Of a stretch of 64,000 bases of DNA, positions 23,628 through 32,381 are shown in pieces (within the stretch, counting starts at the first letter, position 1; every line of letters begins with the position of its first letter). Both the position numbers and the translations under genes were made by a program. The DNA is from Rufibacter sediminis. GTDB lineage: Bacteria > Bacteroidota > Bacteroidia > Cytophagales > Hymenobacteraceae. The DNA is taken from the NCBI RefSeq assembly GCF_014269285.1, contig NZ_JACOAF010000020.1, positions 186,001-250,000 on the forward strand, in the 5' to 3' direction. Under the pieces are notes generated by a model, which had not been told where the DNA came from, searched no databases, and saw only the letters and a list, made by a program, of their open reading frames with translations.

Positions 23628-26561
23628 ATGAAACCCAGAATCCTTTTGGCGGGGCTCTTGCTGAGTGCAGGCGCATTCACGGCGCAGGCGCAGGCGCCCG
23701 CCAAGAAAGTGTTAACCCATGATGTGTACGACTCATGGAAAAGCGTGGAGGCAGACTCGCTTTCCAACGACGGGAAATACCTGCTCTATGCCGTGAATCC
23801 GCAGGAAGGCGACGGCGTGCTGCACCTGCGGGATCTGGCCCAGAACTCCGGCAAGACTTTTCCGCGCGGCTACCGCAGTGCCTTCACCACAGACAGCCGG
23901 TTTGCGATTTTCCAGGTGAAACCTACCTATGCCACTACCCGCCAGGCCAAGCTGAAGAAGAAAAAGCCCGAGGAAATGCCCAAAGACTCCCTGGCGATTC
24001 TGGATCTGAGCAAAGGCAGCGCCCAGTACGTGGCACGGGTGAAATCCTATAAACTGCCCAAGCAAAGCGGCGAGTGGCTGGCCTACCACTTAGAGGCTCA
24101 ACTGGCTACCAAAGCGGCCAAAGACACCAGTAAGACGAAAACTGCTACTCCGGCTCCAGCCGCGACCAAGAGCCCGGCCAGAGCCACGGGTGCAGGCGCG
24201 GGTAAGAAAGAAGAGGCCACGGAGCTGGTGCTACGCCATTTACCCACTGGGCAGGAGTACCGTTTTGACCGCGTCACCGATTTCCTGTTCTCAGACAAAG
24301 GCAACCGCCTGTTCTTCGTGAAAGCCGCGAAAGACTCATTGAGCAAAGGTGGCGTGTTCGCCTTTAACACCGCTTCGCGTAAAACCATGCCGCTAGACAG
24401 CGGGCGCGTGACCTACAAAAACCTGGTGTCTGACAAAGACGGGGAGCAACTGGCCTTCGTGTCCAGCAAAGACAGCACGGGCAAAGACCTTCGGTACTTC
24501 CAGTTACAGCACTGGACCGCCAAAGACAACCGCGCGCGCATCATCGCCGATACCGCTTACAAGGGCATGCCGGCGAAATGGATGGTGAGCGAGCACGCAC
24601 AGCTGGGCTTCTCCGAGAAAGGTGACCGCCTGTTTTTTGGGACGTTTCCCAGACCAACCCAATACGAGAAAGACACGACCAAACTAGACGAGGACAAAGT
24701 GAGCCTGGATGTCTGGACCTACCGTGATCCGCTCATCCAACCCATGCAGCTGAAGCAGTTGGAGCGGGAGCAGAAGCGCTCGTTCTTGGCGGTATATGAC
24801 CTGAAAGTCAAGAAAATGGTGCAGCTGGCTACCCTGGAGATTCCGGATGTGGCCCTGAACCCCAGCCGCAACGCCGATGTGGCCGTGGGAAGCAGCAACG
24901 TGAACTACCTGTTAAGCGTGGGGTATGACACGCCTTCGCGGCAGGATACCTGGCTGATTGACGTGAAGGACGGTAGCCGGAAATTGGCCGTGAAAGACAC
25001 CCGCGGCACCCCTCGGCTTTCGCCCGCCGGGAAATACCTGTACTGGTATGAGCCCTCAGACAGCACCTGGAAAACGATGTCCGTGAAAGCCTCCACTCCC
25101 GTGAACCTGACCAAAAAGCTGAAAGTCGCCTTTTACGATGAGCAGAATGATATGCCCACGCTTCCGGATGATTACGGCTTAACCGGCTGGACCAAAGATG
25201 ACCAATACCTGCTGGTGAATGACCGCTACGACATCTGGCGCCTGGACCCCGCCGGAAAAGCCGCGGCGGTGAACATCACCGATGGCTACGGCCGCCAGAA
25301 CAACCTGCAGTTCCGTTACCTGAGCCTGGACCCGAGTTTGCGGGTAGTTCCGGTAGACGATAAACTGTTGCTGCGCACCCTGAACCTCAAGACCAAAGAC
25401 GCCGGTTTCTACACCGATTACGTGACCAAAACCGGAACCCCGCAGAAAATCACGATGGAGCCGTATAGCTTCGTAAGCGTTAGAAAAGCCAAGAACAGCG
25501 ATCGCCTCGTGTTCCGGAAAGCCAGCTTCAAGGAGTATTCTGATCTGTGGGTCACCAACACCAACTTCACTACGCCGCAGAAAATCAGCAACGCCAACCC
25601 GCAGCAGAGCGAGTACCTGTGGGGCAGCGTGGAACTGGTGGACTGGCGCTCAGATGACGGGGTTCCGCTGGAAGGACTGCTGTTTAAGCCAGAGAACTTC
25701 GATCCGAAGAAAAAATACCCCATGCTGGTGTATTTCTATGAGCGCAACGCCGAGACGCTGCACAACTACCGCGCTCCGGCTCCCAGCGCCTCTACCATCA
25801 ACATTCCGTTGTTCGTGAGTCAGGGCTACCTGGTGTTTGTCCCGGACATCATCTACAAAGACGGCTATCCCGGCGAGAGCGCGTATCACAGCATTATTCC
25901 GGGCGTGCAGAGCCTGGTAGCGAAAGGATTTGTGGACGAGAAGAACATGGCCATACAGGGGCAAAGCTGGGGCGGGTACCAGGTGGCTTACCTGGTGACG
26001 CGCACCAATATGTTCAAAGCCGCCATGGCCGGAGCGCCTGTGAGCAACATGACCAGCGCCTACGGCGGAATCCGGTGGGAGAGCGGCATGAGCCGTCAGT
26101 TCCAGTATGAGCGCACCCAGAGCCGCATTGGCGGTACCCTGTGGGAGAAGCCCATGCAGTACATCGAGAACTCCCCGTTGTTCTTCGCGCCCAAGGTAGA
26201 AACCCCGCTGATGATGATGGCCAACGACAATGACGGTGCCGTTCCGTGGTACCAGGGCATTGAGATGTTCATGGCGCTGCGCCGTTTAAACAAGCCGGTC
26301 TGGCTGTTGGTGTACAACGGCGAGGCCCACAACCTCATGCAGCGCAAGAACCGCAAAGACCTCTCGGTGCGCATGTCGCAGTTCTTTGATCATTACCTGA
26401 AAGGAGCCCCGGAACCTACCTGGATGAAGAAAGGCGTTCCTAGCCTGGTGAAAGGCAAGGAATACGGTCTGGAGCTGATTGAGGAACCCGCTATTGCCAC
26501 GCCCACGCCGGGCCAACAACCGGCTCCCGCCACCGCTACCCCGCCCGCTACTATCAAGTAG
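23628..26561 (+). CDS. S9 family (prolyl oligopeptidase-like) peptidase, exported
   Basis: A 977-aa serine peptidase with a Sec signal peptide (1-22, ...FTAQAQA). The N-terminal two thirds is a beta-propeller-like region, interrupted at about residues 165-195 by an Ala/Thr/Lys/Pro-rich linker. The C-terminal alpha/beta-hydrolase domain carries the triad: Ser780 in GQSWGGY, Asp near 869 in NDNDGAVPW, and His901 in GEAHNLM. The family cleaves short peptides, often after Pro; in the periplasm it probably recycles peptides. The Pro/Ala/Thr-rich tail after residue 955 is probably disordered. Confidence 0.9.
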   Translation: MKPRILLAGLLLSAGAFTAQAQAPAKKVLTHDVYDSWKSVEADSLSNDGKYLLYAVNPQEGDGVLHLRDLAQNSGKTFPRGYRSAFTTDSRFAIFQVKPTYATTRQAKLKKKKPEEMPKDSLAILDLSKGSAQYVARVKSYKLPKQSGEWLAYHLEAQLATKAAKDTSKTKTATPAPAATKSPARATGAGAGKKEEATELVLRHLPTGQEYRFDRVTDFLFSDKGNRLFFVKAAKDSLSKGGVFAFNTASRKTMPLDSGRVTYKNLVSDKDGEQLAFVSSKDSTGKDLRYFQLQHWTAKDNRARIIADTAYKGMPAKWMVSEHAQLGFSEKGDRLFFGTFPRPTQYEKDTTKLDEDKVSLDVWTYRDPLIQPMQLKQLEREQKRSFLAVYDLKVKKMVQLATLEIPDVALNPSRNADVAVGSSNVNYLLSVGYDTPSRQDTWLIDVKDGSRKLAVKDTRGTPRLSPAGKYLYWYEPSDSTWKTMSVKASTPVNLTKKLKVAFYDEQNDMPTLPDDYGLTGWTKDDQYLLVNDRYDIWRLDPAGKAAAVNITDGYGRQNNLQFRYLSLDPSLRVVPVDDKLLLRTLNLKTKDAGFYTDYVTKTGTPQKITMEPYSFVSVRKAKNSDRLVFRKASFKEYSDLWVTNTNFTTPQKISNANPQQSEYLWGSVELVDWRSDDGVPLEGLLFKPENFDPKKKYPMLVYFYERNAETLHNYRAPAPSASTINIPLFVSQGYLVFVPDIIYKDGYPGESAYHSIIPGVQSLVAKGFVDEKNMAIQGQSWGGYQVAYLVTRTNMFKAAMAGAPVSNMTSAYGGIRWESGMSRQFQYERTQSRIGGTLWEKPMQYIENSPLFFAPKVETPLMMMANDNDGAVPWYQGIEMFMALRRLNKPVWLLVYNGEAHNLMQRKNRKDLSVRMSQFFDHYLKGAPEPTWMKKGVPSLVKGKEYGLELIEEPAIATPTPGQQPAPATATPPATIK

Positions 26562-26563
26562 TC

Positions 26564-26599
26564 GTTTTATTCCTCTTTTCGGAAAAGGGCCCAAAAATG
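26564..26599. repeat. 36-bp palindromic element, copy 10
   Basis: GTTTTATTCCTC / AGGGCCCAAAAATG ends; 2 bp after the stop of the S9 peptidase gene. Confidence 0.65.
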
Positions 26600-26727
26600 C
26601 CCAGTCTCTTTAACCAAGGGGCTGGGCGTTTTTTATGGAGAGAACTCAAGTTTGCATGGGCCGCCGTAGCGGAAGAGGCAACTTTCCGGGGGAGAGTTCG
26701 GTACAGAAGCGGAGAAAAGAATCGGAT

Positions 26728-27099
26728 ATGCAACCTACCTCCTCAGAAGATAAAAACATAGGTGCCTTGGTCGTGGGCAGCCTGAACCGGAATGCTTCCA
26801 TTAAGAACATCTTTGGCGAACCCATAGAAACGCAGGGCAAAACCATTATTCCGGTGGCGCAGCTGGCGTTAGGATTAGGCGGAGGTTTTGGGCAAGGCGC
26901 GAAGAACGCCCATGAACCAGAATCCGCCGAAGGCGAAGGCTTCGGGGCCGGAGCGGGCTTATACACCATCCCCAAAGGGGTGTTTGAGATTACGGAGAAG
27001 AAAACCAGATTTATTCCGGTAGTGTCGCCCCAGACGTTTCTCCTGGGAACGGCTGTGGGTTTGGCCATAGGCTGGCTTCTGGCGAAGCGAAGAAAGTAA
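26728..27099 (+). CDS. GerW/YtfJ-family protein
   Basis: 123 aa from the ATG at 26728; an in-frame ATG at 26635 would add a 31-residue basic extension unlike the family. Core features of the GerW (YtfJ) family are visible: KNIFGEPIETQGKTIIPVAQ, a Gly-rich LGLGGGFGQGAKN, GEGFGAGAGLYTIPKGVFEI. The C-terminus ends with a hydrophobic helix (TFLLGTAVGLAIGWLLA) and basic residues, so it may be tail-anchored. GerW is a spore germination factor in Bacillus, but this lineage does not sporulate and the general function is unknown. Confidence 0.75.
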   Translation: MQPTSSEDKNIGALVVGSLNRNASIKNIFGEPIETQGKTIIPVAQLALGLGGGFGQGAKNAHEPESAEGEGFGAGAGLYTIPKGVFEITEKKTRFIPVVSPQTFLLGTAVGLAIGWLLAKRRK

Positions 27100-27159
27100 C
27101 CTGCGCAAGCCAGGACTTATGCGGTAGCTTAGGTCAGATCAAGGCTGGTCTTGTTCTCT

Positions 27160-27195
27160 GTTTTAGGCCTGTTTTCTGGAAAAGAGCGGAAAAAC
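27160..27195. repeat. 36-bp palindromic element, copy 11
   Basis: GTTTTAGGCCTG / AGAGCGGAAAAAC arms. Its last base is the last base of the GH25 stop codon. Confidence 0.7.
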
Positions 27196-27953
27196 TACTT
27201 CGTCTGGGCGATTACCTCATTGGACGCAGGCAACGTGGCCGGAACGCAGTAGGCGCTCAAGGCTTCTAAATCGCCGTAGAACCAGTTCACGTCTACCTGG
27301 GCGTCAATGCCTTTTACGGTGCCTTTTTCAGAATACTGCCAGAAAGCCATCTTGTCGTTGGCGTGGGTAGAAGGCTCTACGTTCTGGTAACGGGCAATCC
27401 AGAAGTTATATCCCGGGAAATGGCCCCGCAGTTTGCGGTCATAGAAAGCCTGATAGGTGTAGATGATGGGTTTCACGCCGTAATGCTTCTCAATGCCGCT
27501 AAGCCAGCGACGGATGTCACTGCGGATCTGCGCATCCGGGAGATCTGGGGCGAACGTCTCCACATCCAGCACCGGAGCCAGATCGCCGGGCTCCAGGGAA
27601 ACCGTATTGATGAAGTGCTCCAGTTGCTTGTCAACGCTTACCCAGGGCAAAAAGTAATGGTATGCGCCGCGTTTGATGCCCTGCTGGCGGCTGTGCTCCC
27701 AGTTGCGGGCAAAATAAGGATCTCTCAGGAAATCGCCTTCGGTGGCTTTGATGAACGCGAAGTTGATGTTGGACTCCTTCACATGTTTCCAGTCTACCTC
27801 TTTCTGGTACCGGGACACATCAATGCCATGCAGGAAAGCAGAAGGGCTAGAGCCGGCACTCAGCAAGGCTACACAGAAAGTACATAAGGCAGCCGCCACT
27901 CCTGAGCGACGGACCGCTTTCCTCAACACGGAAAACATAGCAGGGAAACGCAT
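27195..27953 (-). CDS. GH25 lysozyme-type glycoside hydrolase
   Basis: 252 aa from the ATG at 27953; an ATG at 27938 is nearly as good and 28019 would be an unlikely longer form. A basic-hydrophobic N-terminus (RKAVRRSGVAAALCTFCVALLSAG, given as RKAVRRSGVAA) is an export signal. The GH25 domain follows with HGIDVSRYQ, FAFIKATEG, GAYHYFLP, PVLDVETF (catalytic acidic pair), IIYTY, FWIARY and a terminal DVNWFYG. Members cleave the beta-1,4 bond between MurNAc and GlcNAc in peptidoglycan. It is divergent from lptB. Confidence 0.9.
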   Translation of the reverse strand: MRFPAMFSVLRKAVRRSGVAAALCTFCVALLSAGSSPSAFLHGIDVSRYQKEVDWKHVKESNINFAFIKATEGDFLRDPYFARNWEHSRQQGIKRGAYHYFLPWVSVDKQLEHFINTVSLEPGDLAPVLDVETFAPDLPDAQIRSDIRRWLSGIEKHYGVKPIIYTYQAFYDRKLRGHFPGYNFWIARYQNVEPSTHANDKMAFWQYSEKGTVKGIDAQVDVNWFYGDLEALSAYCVPATLPASNEVIAQTK

Positions 27954-28135
27954 GGGTGAAAAAGTAGTAAAAGGTACAGCTATTAGACAGCATCCGCAAG
28001 CAATCTCCCTAGAGATCAATCACTTTGTTTGAAAATTTATACTTGCGTCTATAACCTTACCCGCGGCATGTACGTAGCCGAAGCTCTTTTGCGTTACCAT
28101 ACCACATCTGCGGTTTATTCCTTAATTTTAAGGCA

Positions 28136-28867
28136 ATGATTTTACGTTCTGAAAACCTGTTCAAAAAATACAAGTCTCGCACGGTTGTAAACGATGTGAG
28201 CGTGGAGGTAAACCAAGGCGAGATTGTAGGGCTGCTGGGGCCCAACGGGGCCGGCAAGACCACTTCTTTCTACATGATTGTGGGGCTGGTGAAACCCAAT
28301 TCCGGGCGTATTTACCTGGACCAGGAAGACATCACCGAACTGCCCATGTACCGGCGGGCCAAGAAAGGCGTAGGCTATCTGGCGCAGGAAGCATCGGTGT
28401 TCCGGGACCTGACCGTGGAGGAGAACATCATGTCTGTGCTGGAGATGACGGATAAATCCAAGCAGGAGCGCCGCGAGAAGGTGGAGGAACTGCTGGAGGA
28501 ATTCTCGCTCACGCACGTGCGCAAAAACAAGGGGGTGGTGCTCTCCGGGGGCGAACGCCGCCGTACCGAGATTGCCCGTGCCCTGGCCGTAGACCCGTCG
28601 TTTGTGCTCCTGGATGAGCCTTTTGCCGGGGTAGACCCCATTGCGGTAGAGGAAATCCAGACCATTGTGGCCAAGCTCAAGACCAAGAACATCGGGATCC
28701 TCATCACCGACCACAACGTAAACGAAACCCTTTCCATCGTAGACCGCGCCTACCTGCTGTTTGAGGGCAAAATCCTGAAAGCCGGCACCGCCGAAGAACT
28801 CGCCGCCGATGAACAGGTGCGCCGCGTGTACCTGGGCAAGCACTTCGAGCTGAAGCGGAAAGTTTAG
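28136..28867 (+). CDS. lptB: LPS export ABC transporter ATP-binding protein LptB
   Basis: A 243-aa ABC ATPase that powers LptBFG extraction of LPS from the inner membrane. Walker [10 protein letters not shown] (34-42), Q-loop region [18 protein letters not shown], signature [15 protein letters not shown], Walker [18 protein letters not shown]-loop ITDHNV. The sequence is very close to typical LptB, including the [10 protein letters not shown] stretch after Walker A. lptC is at 14183-14749; lptF/G are not in the window. An inverted-repeat element begins 38 bp after its stop. Confidence 0.95.
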   Translation: MILRSENLFKKYKSRTVVNDVSVEVNQGEIVGLLGPNGAGKTTSFYMIVGLVKPNSGRIYLDQEDITELPMYRRAKKGVGYLAQEASVFRDLTVEENIMSVLEMTDKSKQERREKVEELLEEFSLTHVRKNKGVVLSGGERRRTEIARALAVDPSFVLLDEPFAGVDPIAVEEIQTIVAKLKTKNIGILITDHNVNETLSIVDRAYLLFEGKILKAGTAEELAADEQVRRVYLGKHFELKRKV

Positions 28868-28904
28868 TTGATTGTTAGTTATTCTAAGAACTACACTTTC
28901 TTTT

Positions 28905-29016
28905 GTCATCCTGAAAGGACCTTGTGGGCCAGCTGTAAAAGCGGGTGACAAAAGGGAAGGCGTTTTTCCATAGCTGACGGCTCTCTTGTTCGCCCACAAG
29001 ATCCTTTCAGGATGAC
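28905..29016. repeat. 112-bp hairpin element with 25-bp arms
   Basis: Left arm 28905-28929 starts GTCATCCTGAAAGGACCTTG; right arm 28992-29016 is its inverse with a single mismatch. The 62-bp spacer is unrelated to the one in the second copy (36158-36244). No ORF. It lies between lptB and the GH3 gene. Confidence 0.8.
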
Positions 29017-29138
29017 AAGGGGGAGAAGGAAAGGACGTTTATAGAAGGTTAACTGCTATCATCGGAAACCAAAAAGCTATATAACAGTACAAGCTCATAC
29101 TTTTAGGCTATCAACAACTAACAATCAACAATTAATTC

Positions 29139-30659
29139 GTGGAGATAATCAATTCGCTTGTGACGTGGGTAATGAAGAAGAGGATTCACCAGATAGACCT
29201 TTTCAGGAAGTATCCGCATGATGTGCAGAACGAATTGTTTTCCAACCTCATCTCTACGGCCAAAAACACCGAGTGGGGCCAAAAGTACGGCTATTCAGAC
29301 AAGTTGAGCGTGCGTGAGTTTCAGGAGCGGGTGCCCATCTGCGCCTATGAAGACCTGTACCCGTCCATTGAGCGCGTGATGCGCGGCGAGCAGAATGTGC
29401 TGTGGCCCAGCAAAGTGGAATGGTTCGCCAAATCTTCTGGGACTACCAACGCTCGCAGCAAGTTCATTCCGGTTACTCCGGAGGCGCTGGAAGACTGTCA
29501 TTACAAGGGCGGCAAAGACATGCTCTCCATCTTTGTGAACAATTATCCCGAGTCCAAGATTTTCTCCGGCAAAGGGCTTTCCATTGGCGGCAGCCACCAT
29601 CCCAACGAGTTCAACTCAGAAACGCGCTGCGGCGATGTCTCGGCGGTGATCATGCAGAATTTGCCGCTCTGGGCCGAGGCCATGCGCACACCGCCGCTTA
29701 AGGTAGCGCTCATGGACAAGTGGGAAGAGAAAATTGAAAAGATGGTGGAGATCACCGTCAAAGAGAACGTGACCAGCATTTCGGGCGTGCCCACCTGGAC
29801 CTACGTACTGTTAAACCGCATTCTAGAGGAAACCGGGGCCAAAGACATCACCGAAGTATGGCCTAATCTGGAGCTATTCACGCATGGCGCTGTGGCATTC
29901 GGGCCGTACCGCGAGCTGTTCAAGCAGTTGATTCCGTCAGACAAGATGAACTACCTGGAGGTTTACAACGCCTCAGAAGGCTTCTTCGGGATACAGGATG
30001 AGCCCAGCCTCAAAGACGAGATGCTTTTGATGCTGGACTACGGCGTCTTCTACGAGTTCATCCCCATGGAAGAAACCGAGCAGGAGAACCCACGGGTGCT
30101 GACCCTGGACCAGGTGGAACTAGGCAAAAACTATGCGCTTATCATCTCTACCAATGCAGGGCTATGGCGCTACAAAATTGGCGATACCGTTAAATTCACG
30201 TCGCTGGACCCGTACCGCATCAAGATCTCCGGACGCACCAAGCACTTCATCAACGCCTTCGGCGAGGAGGTAGTGGTGGAGAACGCCGAGACTGCCATTA
30301 CCAAAGCCTGCGAAGCCACAGGTGCCACCATCACCAACTTCACGGCCGCTCCGGTGTACTTTGAGGGCAAGAGCAAAGGCGGGCACCAATGGGTCATCGA
30401 GTTCTCCCAGCAACCATCCAGCCTAGCGCATTTCTCCGAAGTATTAGACCAGACCCTGCGTACTGTCAACTCAGACTACGATGCCAAACGTCAGAAAGAC
30501 CTGGCGCTGCAGCCGCCCCTCATTACCGTGGCTCCGTCCGGCGCTTTCCTGAACTGGCTCCAGCACAAAGGCAAAATGGGCGGTCAGCACAAAGTACCGC
30601 GCCTAGCCAACAACCGCGAGTACCTGGAAGAGATTCTGGAGGTGAACAACTTGCGGTAA
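29139..30659 (+). CDS. GH3 auxin-responsive-promoter family protein (acyl-adenylase-like)
   Basis: A 506-aa member of the GH3 family within the acyl-adenylate superfamily; plant GH3 proteins join amino acids to jasmonate or auxin. The nucleotide-binding core is visible as FAKSSGTTNARSKFIPVT, with YNASEGFFGIQ, then YEFIPMEE, LWRYKIGDTVKF and a flexible C-terminal domain starting ISGRTKHFINAFGEEV. Start GTG at 29139 gives MEIINSLVTWVMKKR. Bacteroidota commonly carry one such gene; the natural substrates are unknown. Confidence 0.9.
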   Translation: MEIINSLVTWVMKKRIHQIDLFRKYPHDVQNELFSNLISTAKNTEWGQKYGYSDKLSVREFQERVPICAYEDLYPSIERVMRGEQNVLWPSKVEWFAKSSGTTNARSKFIPVTPEALEDCHYKGGKDMLSIFVNNYPESKIFSGKGLSIGGSHHPNEFNSETRCGDVSAVIMQNLPLWAEAMRTPPLKVALMDKWEEKIEKMVEITVKENVTSISGVPTWTYVLLNRILEETGAKDITEVWPNLELFTHGAVAFGPYRELFKQLIPSDKMNYLEVYNASEGFFGIQDEPSLKDEMLLMLDYGVFYEFIPMEETEQENPRVLTLDQVELGKNYALIISTNAGLWRYKIGDTVKFTSLDPYRIKISGRTKHFINAFGEEVVVENAETAITKACEATGATITNFTAAPVYFEGKSKGGHQWVIEFSQQPSSLAHFSEVLDQTLRTVNSDYDAKRQKDLALQPPLITVAPSGAFLNWLQHKGKMGGQHKVPRLANNREYLEEILEVNNLR

Positions 30660-30674
30660 AACCCTTACAATTGC

Positions 30675-30707
30675 ATGTAGGGGCAATCCTTGGTGGTTGC
30701 CCTTTTC
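30675..30707. repeat. 33-bp dispersed unit, copy B
   Basis: ATGTAGGGGCAATCCTTGG then TGGTTGCCCTTTTC; partner of 22951-22983. Confidence 0.5.
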
Positions 30708-30729
30708 TATAGCTGTCTGCAGCTGTTCA

Positions 30730-30847
30730 GGATTTGAAATCCCGAACTCAGGAGAAGCGGATTTGTAATCCGCCGGGAGCCGTGGGGAAAAGTAGGGGAT
30801 TACAAATCCCTTTCCCGGCTCTTTCGGATTACAAATCCGAAAGAGCC
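30730..30847. repeat. Cluster of GGATTTGTAATCC-type palindromes
   Basis: Four related palindromes in 118 bp: GGATTTGAAATCC, CGGATTTGTAATCCG, GGGATTACAAATCCC, and the last within a 31-bp hairpin (30817-30847) with perfect 14-bp arms GGCTCTTTCGGATT / AATCCGAAAGAGCC. The GAGCCG/CGGCTC pieces repeat, suggesting nested or tandem insertion of one unit. Confidence 0.7.
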
Positions 30848-30940
30848 GTAGGCGTAGCATCGTGGATAGCTTACGCAAGGCGTGTTCGATGGGTGTAAAC
30901 ACCCCTCTAACTCCCCTCAAGGGGAGAATCTACGCTGTCT

Positions 30941-30976
30941 ATTTTGAACCTACTTTCTTTAAAACAGGCCTAAAAC
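30941..30976. repeat. 36-bp palindromic element, copy 12
   Basis: ATTTTGAACCTA / ACAGGCCTAAAAC arms; intact right arm, decayed left arm. Confidence 0.6.
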
Positions 30977-31027
30977 ACAAAACACCGCTTTAGCGGTGTT
31001 TTGGTGAAATGGTATGGAAAACATCTT

Positions 31028-31789
31028 CTATTCCAGGAAGCTACTCAGTAAACCACCTTCTTTGTTGGAGTTTCCGCCGTACGGCATCAGTGCCTGAATC
31101 AGTTTCTTCACCGGCATAGACTGAATCCAGACGCGGCCAGTGCCCCTGAGGGTGGCCAGGAAAAGTCCTTCGCCCCCAAAAACCATGGAGCGCAGGCCAC
31201 CTGCCCGCTGAATGTCAAAGTCGATTCCGTTTTCATAGGCCACTACGCAGCCTGTGTCTACGCGCAGGGTCTCGTTGTGCAGGTGCCGCTCAATGACGGT
31301 ACCGCCCGCGTGGATGAAGGCCAGGCCATCGCCGGTGAGGCGCTGCATGATGAAGCCCTCGCCCCCGAAGAAGCCCGCGCCCAAACGCTGGTTGAAGTGC
31401 ATGGCGATTCTGGTGCCCAGGGCTGCGGCCAGGAAACCGTCTTTCTGTACCACCAAACCCTGCGGAAACTCGGCCAGGTTGATGGGCATGATGGTGCCCG
31501 GATAAGGGGCCGAGAAGCCTACTTTGGCTTTGCCGTACCCGCGGTGAGTGAAGTGCGTCATGAACAGTGACTCGCCGGTGATGGCGCGGCTGCCCATCTG
31601 CACCAGTTTGCCTAAAAAGCCCGAGGCAGGGTTGGAGCCATCGCCCATTTTGGTTTCAAACTGGATGCCGTCTTCCATGAAGACCATGGCACCGGCCTCG
31701 GCAATCACGGTTTCCTGCGGGTCCAGTTCTACTTCCAGCACCTGAATGTCTGCGCCGTGAATGCGGTAATCTACTTCGTGGGATGTCAT
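31028..31789 (-). CDS. AIM24 / TIGR00266 family protein
   Basis: A 253-aa protein of the AIM24 family: beta-helix/jellyroll repeats with EVELDPQETVIAEAGAMVFMEDGI (landmarks DPQETVIAEAG and AMVFMEDGI), SLFMTHFTHRG, GFLAAALGT, GGEGFIMQRLTGDG and GEGLFLATLRGTGRVWIQSMP. The mitochondrial homologue supports cristae organisation; the bacterial role is unknown. The C-terminal GGNSNKEGG is a flexible Gly/Asn/Ser tail. Its start codon is 14 bp downstream of the stop of the 121-aa gene on the same strand, so they are probably cotranscribed. Confidence 0.85.
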   Translation of the reverse strand: MTSHEVDYRIHGADIQVLEVELDPQETVIAEAGAMVFMEDGIQFETKMGDGSNPASGFLGKLVQMGSRAITGESLFMTHFTHRGYGKAKVGFSAPYPGTIMPINLAEFPQGLVVQKDGFLAAALGTRIAMHFNQRLGAGFFGGEGFIMQRLTGDGLAFIHAGGTVIERHLHNETLRVDTGCVVAYENGIDFDIQRAGGLRSMVFGGEGLFLATLRGTGRVWIQSMPVKKLIQALMPYGGNSNKEGGLLSSFLE

Positions 31790-31803
31790 ATGAGAGGTTA
31801 GGT

Positions 31804-32169
31804 TTATTTTTTCTTCGGCTTGGGAGGCACCGGTTTCTCTCCTTTTTCAGAGAAATCGTCGTCCTCGTCATCGTCTAAAGATGCCCTCTTTTTGAAGAAA
31901 TCCTCCTCGTTCTCTTCCTCGTCCACGGTTTCCTCAATAGGGAATTCCTCGTCTTCTTCCTGGGCCCGCTTCTTGCCCTGGTCGCCTACCAGTTTCTTGT
32001 CTGAGACGTTGCGGTCCAGGAAAGAATTGAGCTGGTCAATGTTGAAGTTAGAGGTAATATCCCCCAAGGGATTGATCTTGATCTCGAAGCCTTCCAGTTC
32101 AGGGTGTACTTTCGCTTTTTTCTCCGGCTTGTTCTCTGGTTTGTCCTTATCAGATTTCTTCTTTGCCAT
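31804..32169 (-). CDS. 121-aa charged hypothetical protein
   Basis: Basic at both ends (MAKKKSDKDKPENKPEKKAK and PKPKKK) and strongly acidic in the middle (EEDEEFPIEETVDEEENEED). Residues 25-65 are the only ordered-looking part (ELEGFEIKINPLGDITSNFN, LNSFLDRNVSDKKL). Highly charged small proteins of this shape occur next to housekeeping genes in Bacteroidota; I do not recognise a function. It begins upstream of AIM24 and is separated from gltX by a terminator. Confidence 0.7.
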   Translation of the reverse strand: MAKKKSDKDKPENKPEKKAKVHPELEGFEIKINPLGDITSNFNIDQLNSFLDRNVSDKKLVGDQGKKRAQEEDEEFPIEETVDEEENEEDFFKKRASLDDDEDDDFSEKGEKPVPPKPKKK

Positions 32170-32268
32170 AGTCGTAGGGTTTACGCCCGGGCAAACCGCG
32201 AAGCCGCCCGGTCAGTTGCTCTTACTACAAACGGGAAATCCCGAAGAAGGATAAACGAATTAAAAAGA

Positions 32269-32314
32269 ATCCGCCGTGATAAGCAAGCAGAAGCACTTGT
32301 TTATCACGGCGGAT
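32269..32314 (-). terminator. Terminator of gltX (minus strand)
   Basis: 14-bp perfect arms ATCCGCCGTGATAA / TTATCACGGCGGAT, followed on the minus strand by TCTTTTT. Confidence 0.8.
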
Positions 32315-32334
32315 CAGGTTTGATATGATCTCCT

Positions 32335-32370
32335 GTTTTGAACCTGTTTTCCTTAAAACAGCCTTAAAAC
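32335..32370. repeat. 36-bp palindromic element, copy 13
   Basis: GTTTTGAACCTG / ACAGCCTTAAAAC arms; between the gltX stop (11 bp away) and its terminator, so it is transcribed as part of the gltX 3' end. Confidence 0.7.
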
Positions 32371-32381
32371 GGCTAGCAAGC

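Larger units (their letters stand above)
30660..31027. other. 368-bp repeat-rich intergenic region
   Basis: Contains a 33-bp dispersed unit (30675-30707), the GGATTTGTAATCC cluster (30730-30847), a CTCCCCTCAAGGGGAG near-palindrome (about 30911-30926) and a 36-bp palindrome (30941-30976), followed by an AACACCGCTTTAGCGGTGTT hairpin (about 30981-31000) that can act as terminator for the AIM24 gene on the minus strand. No gene seen. Confidence 0.6.
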
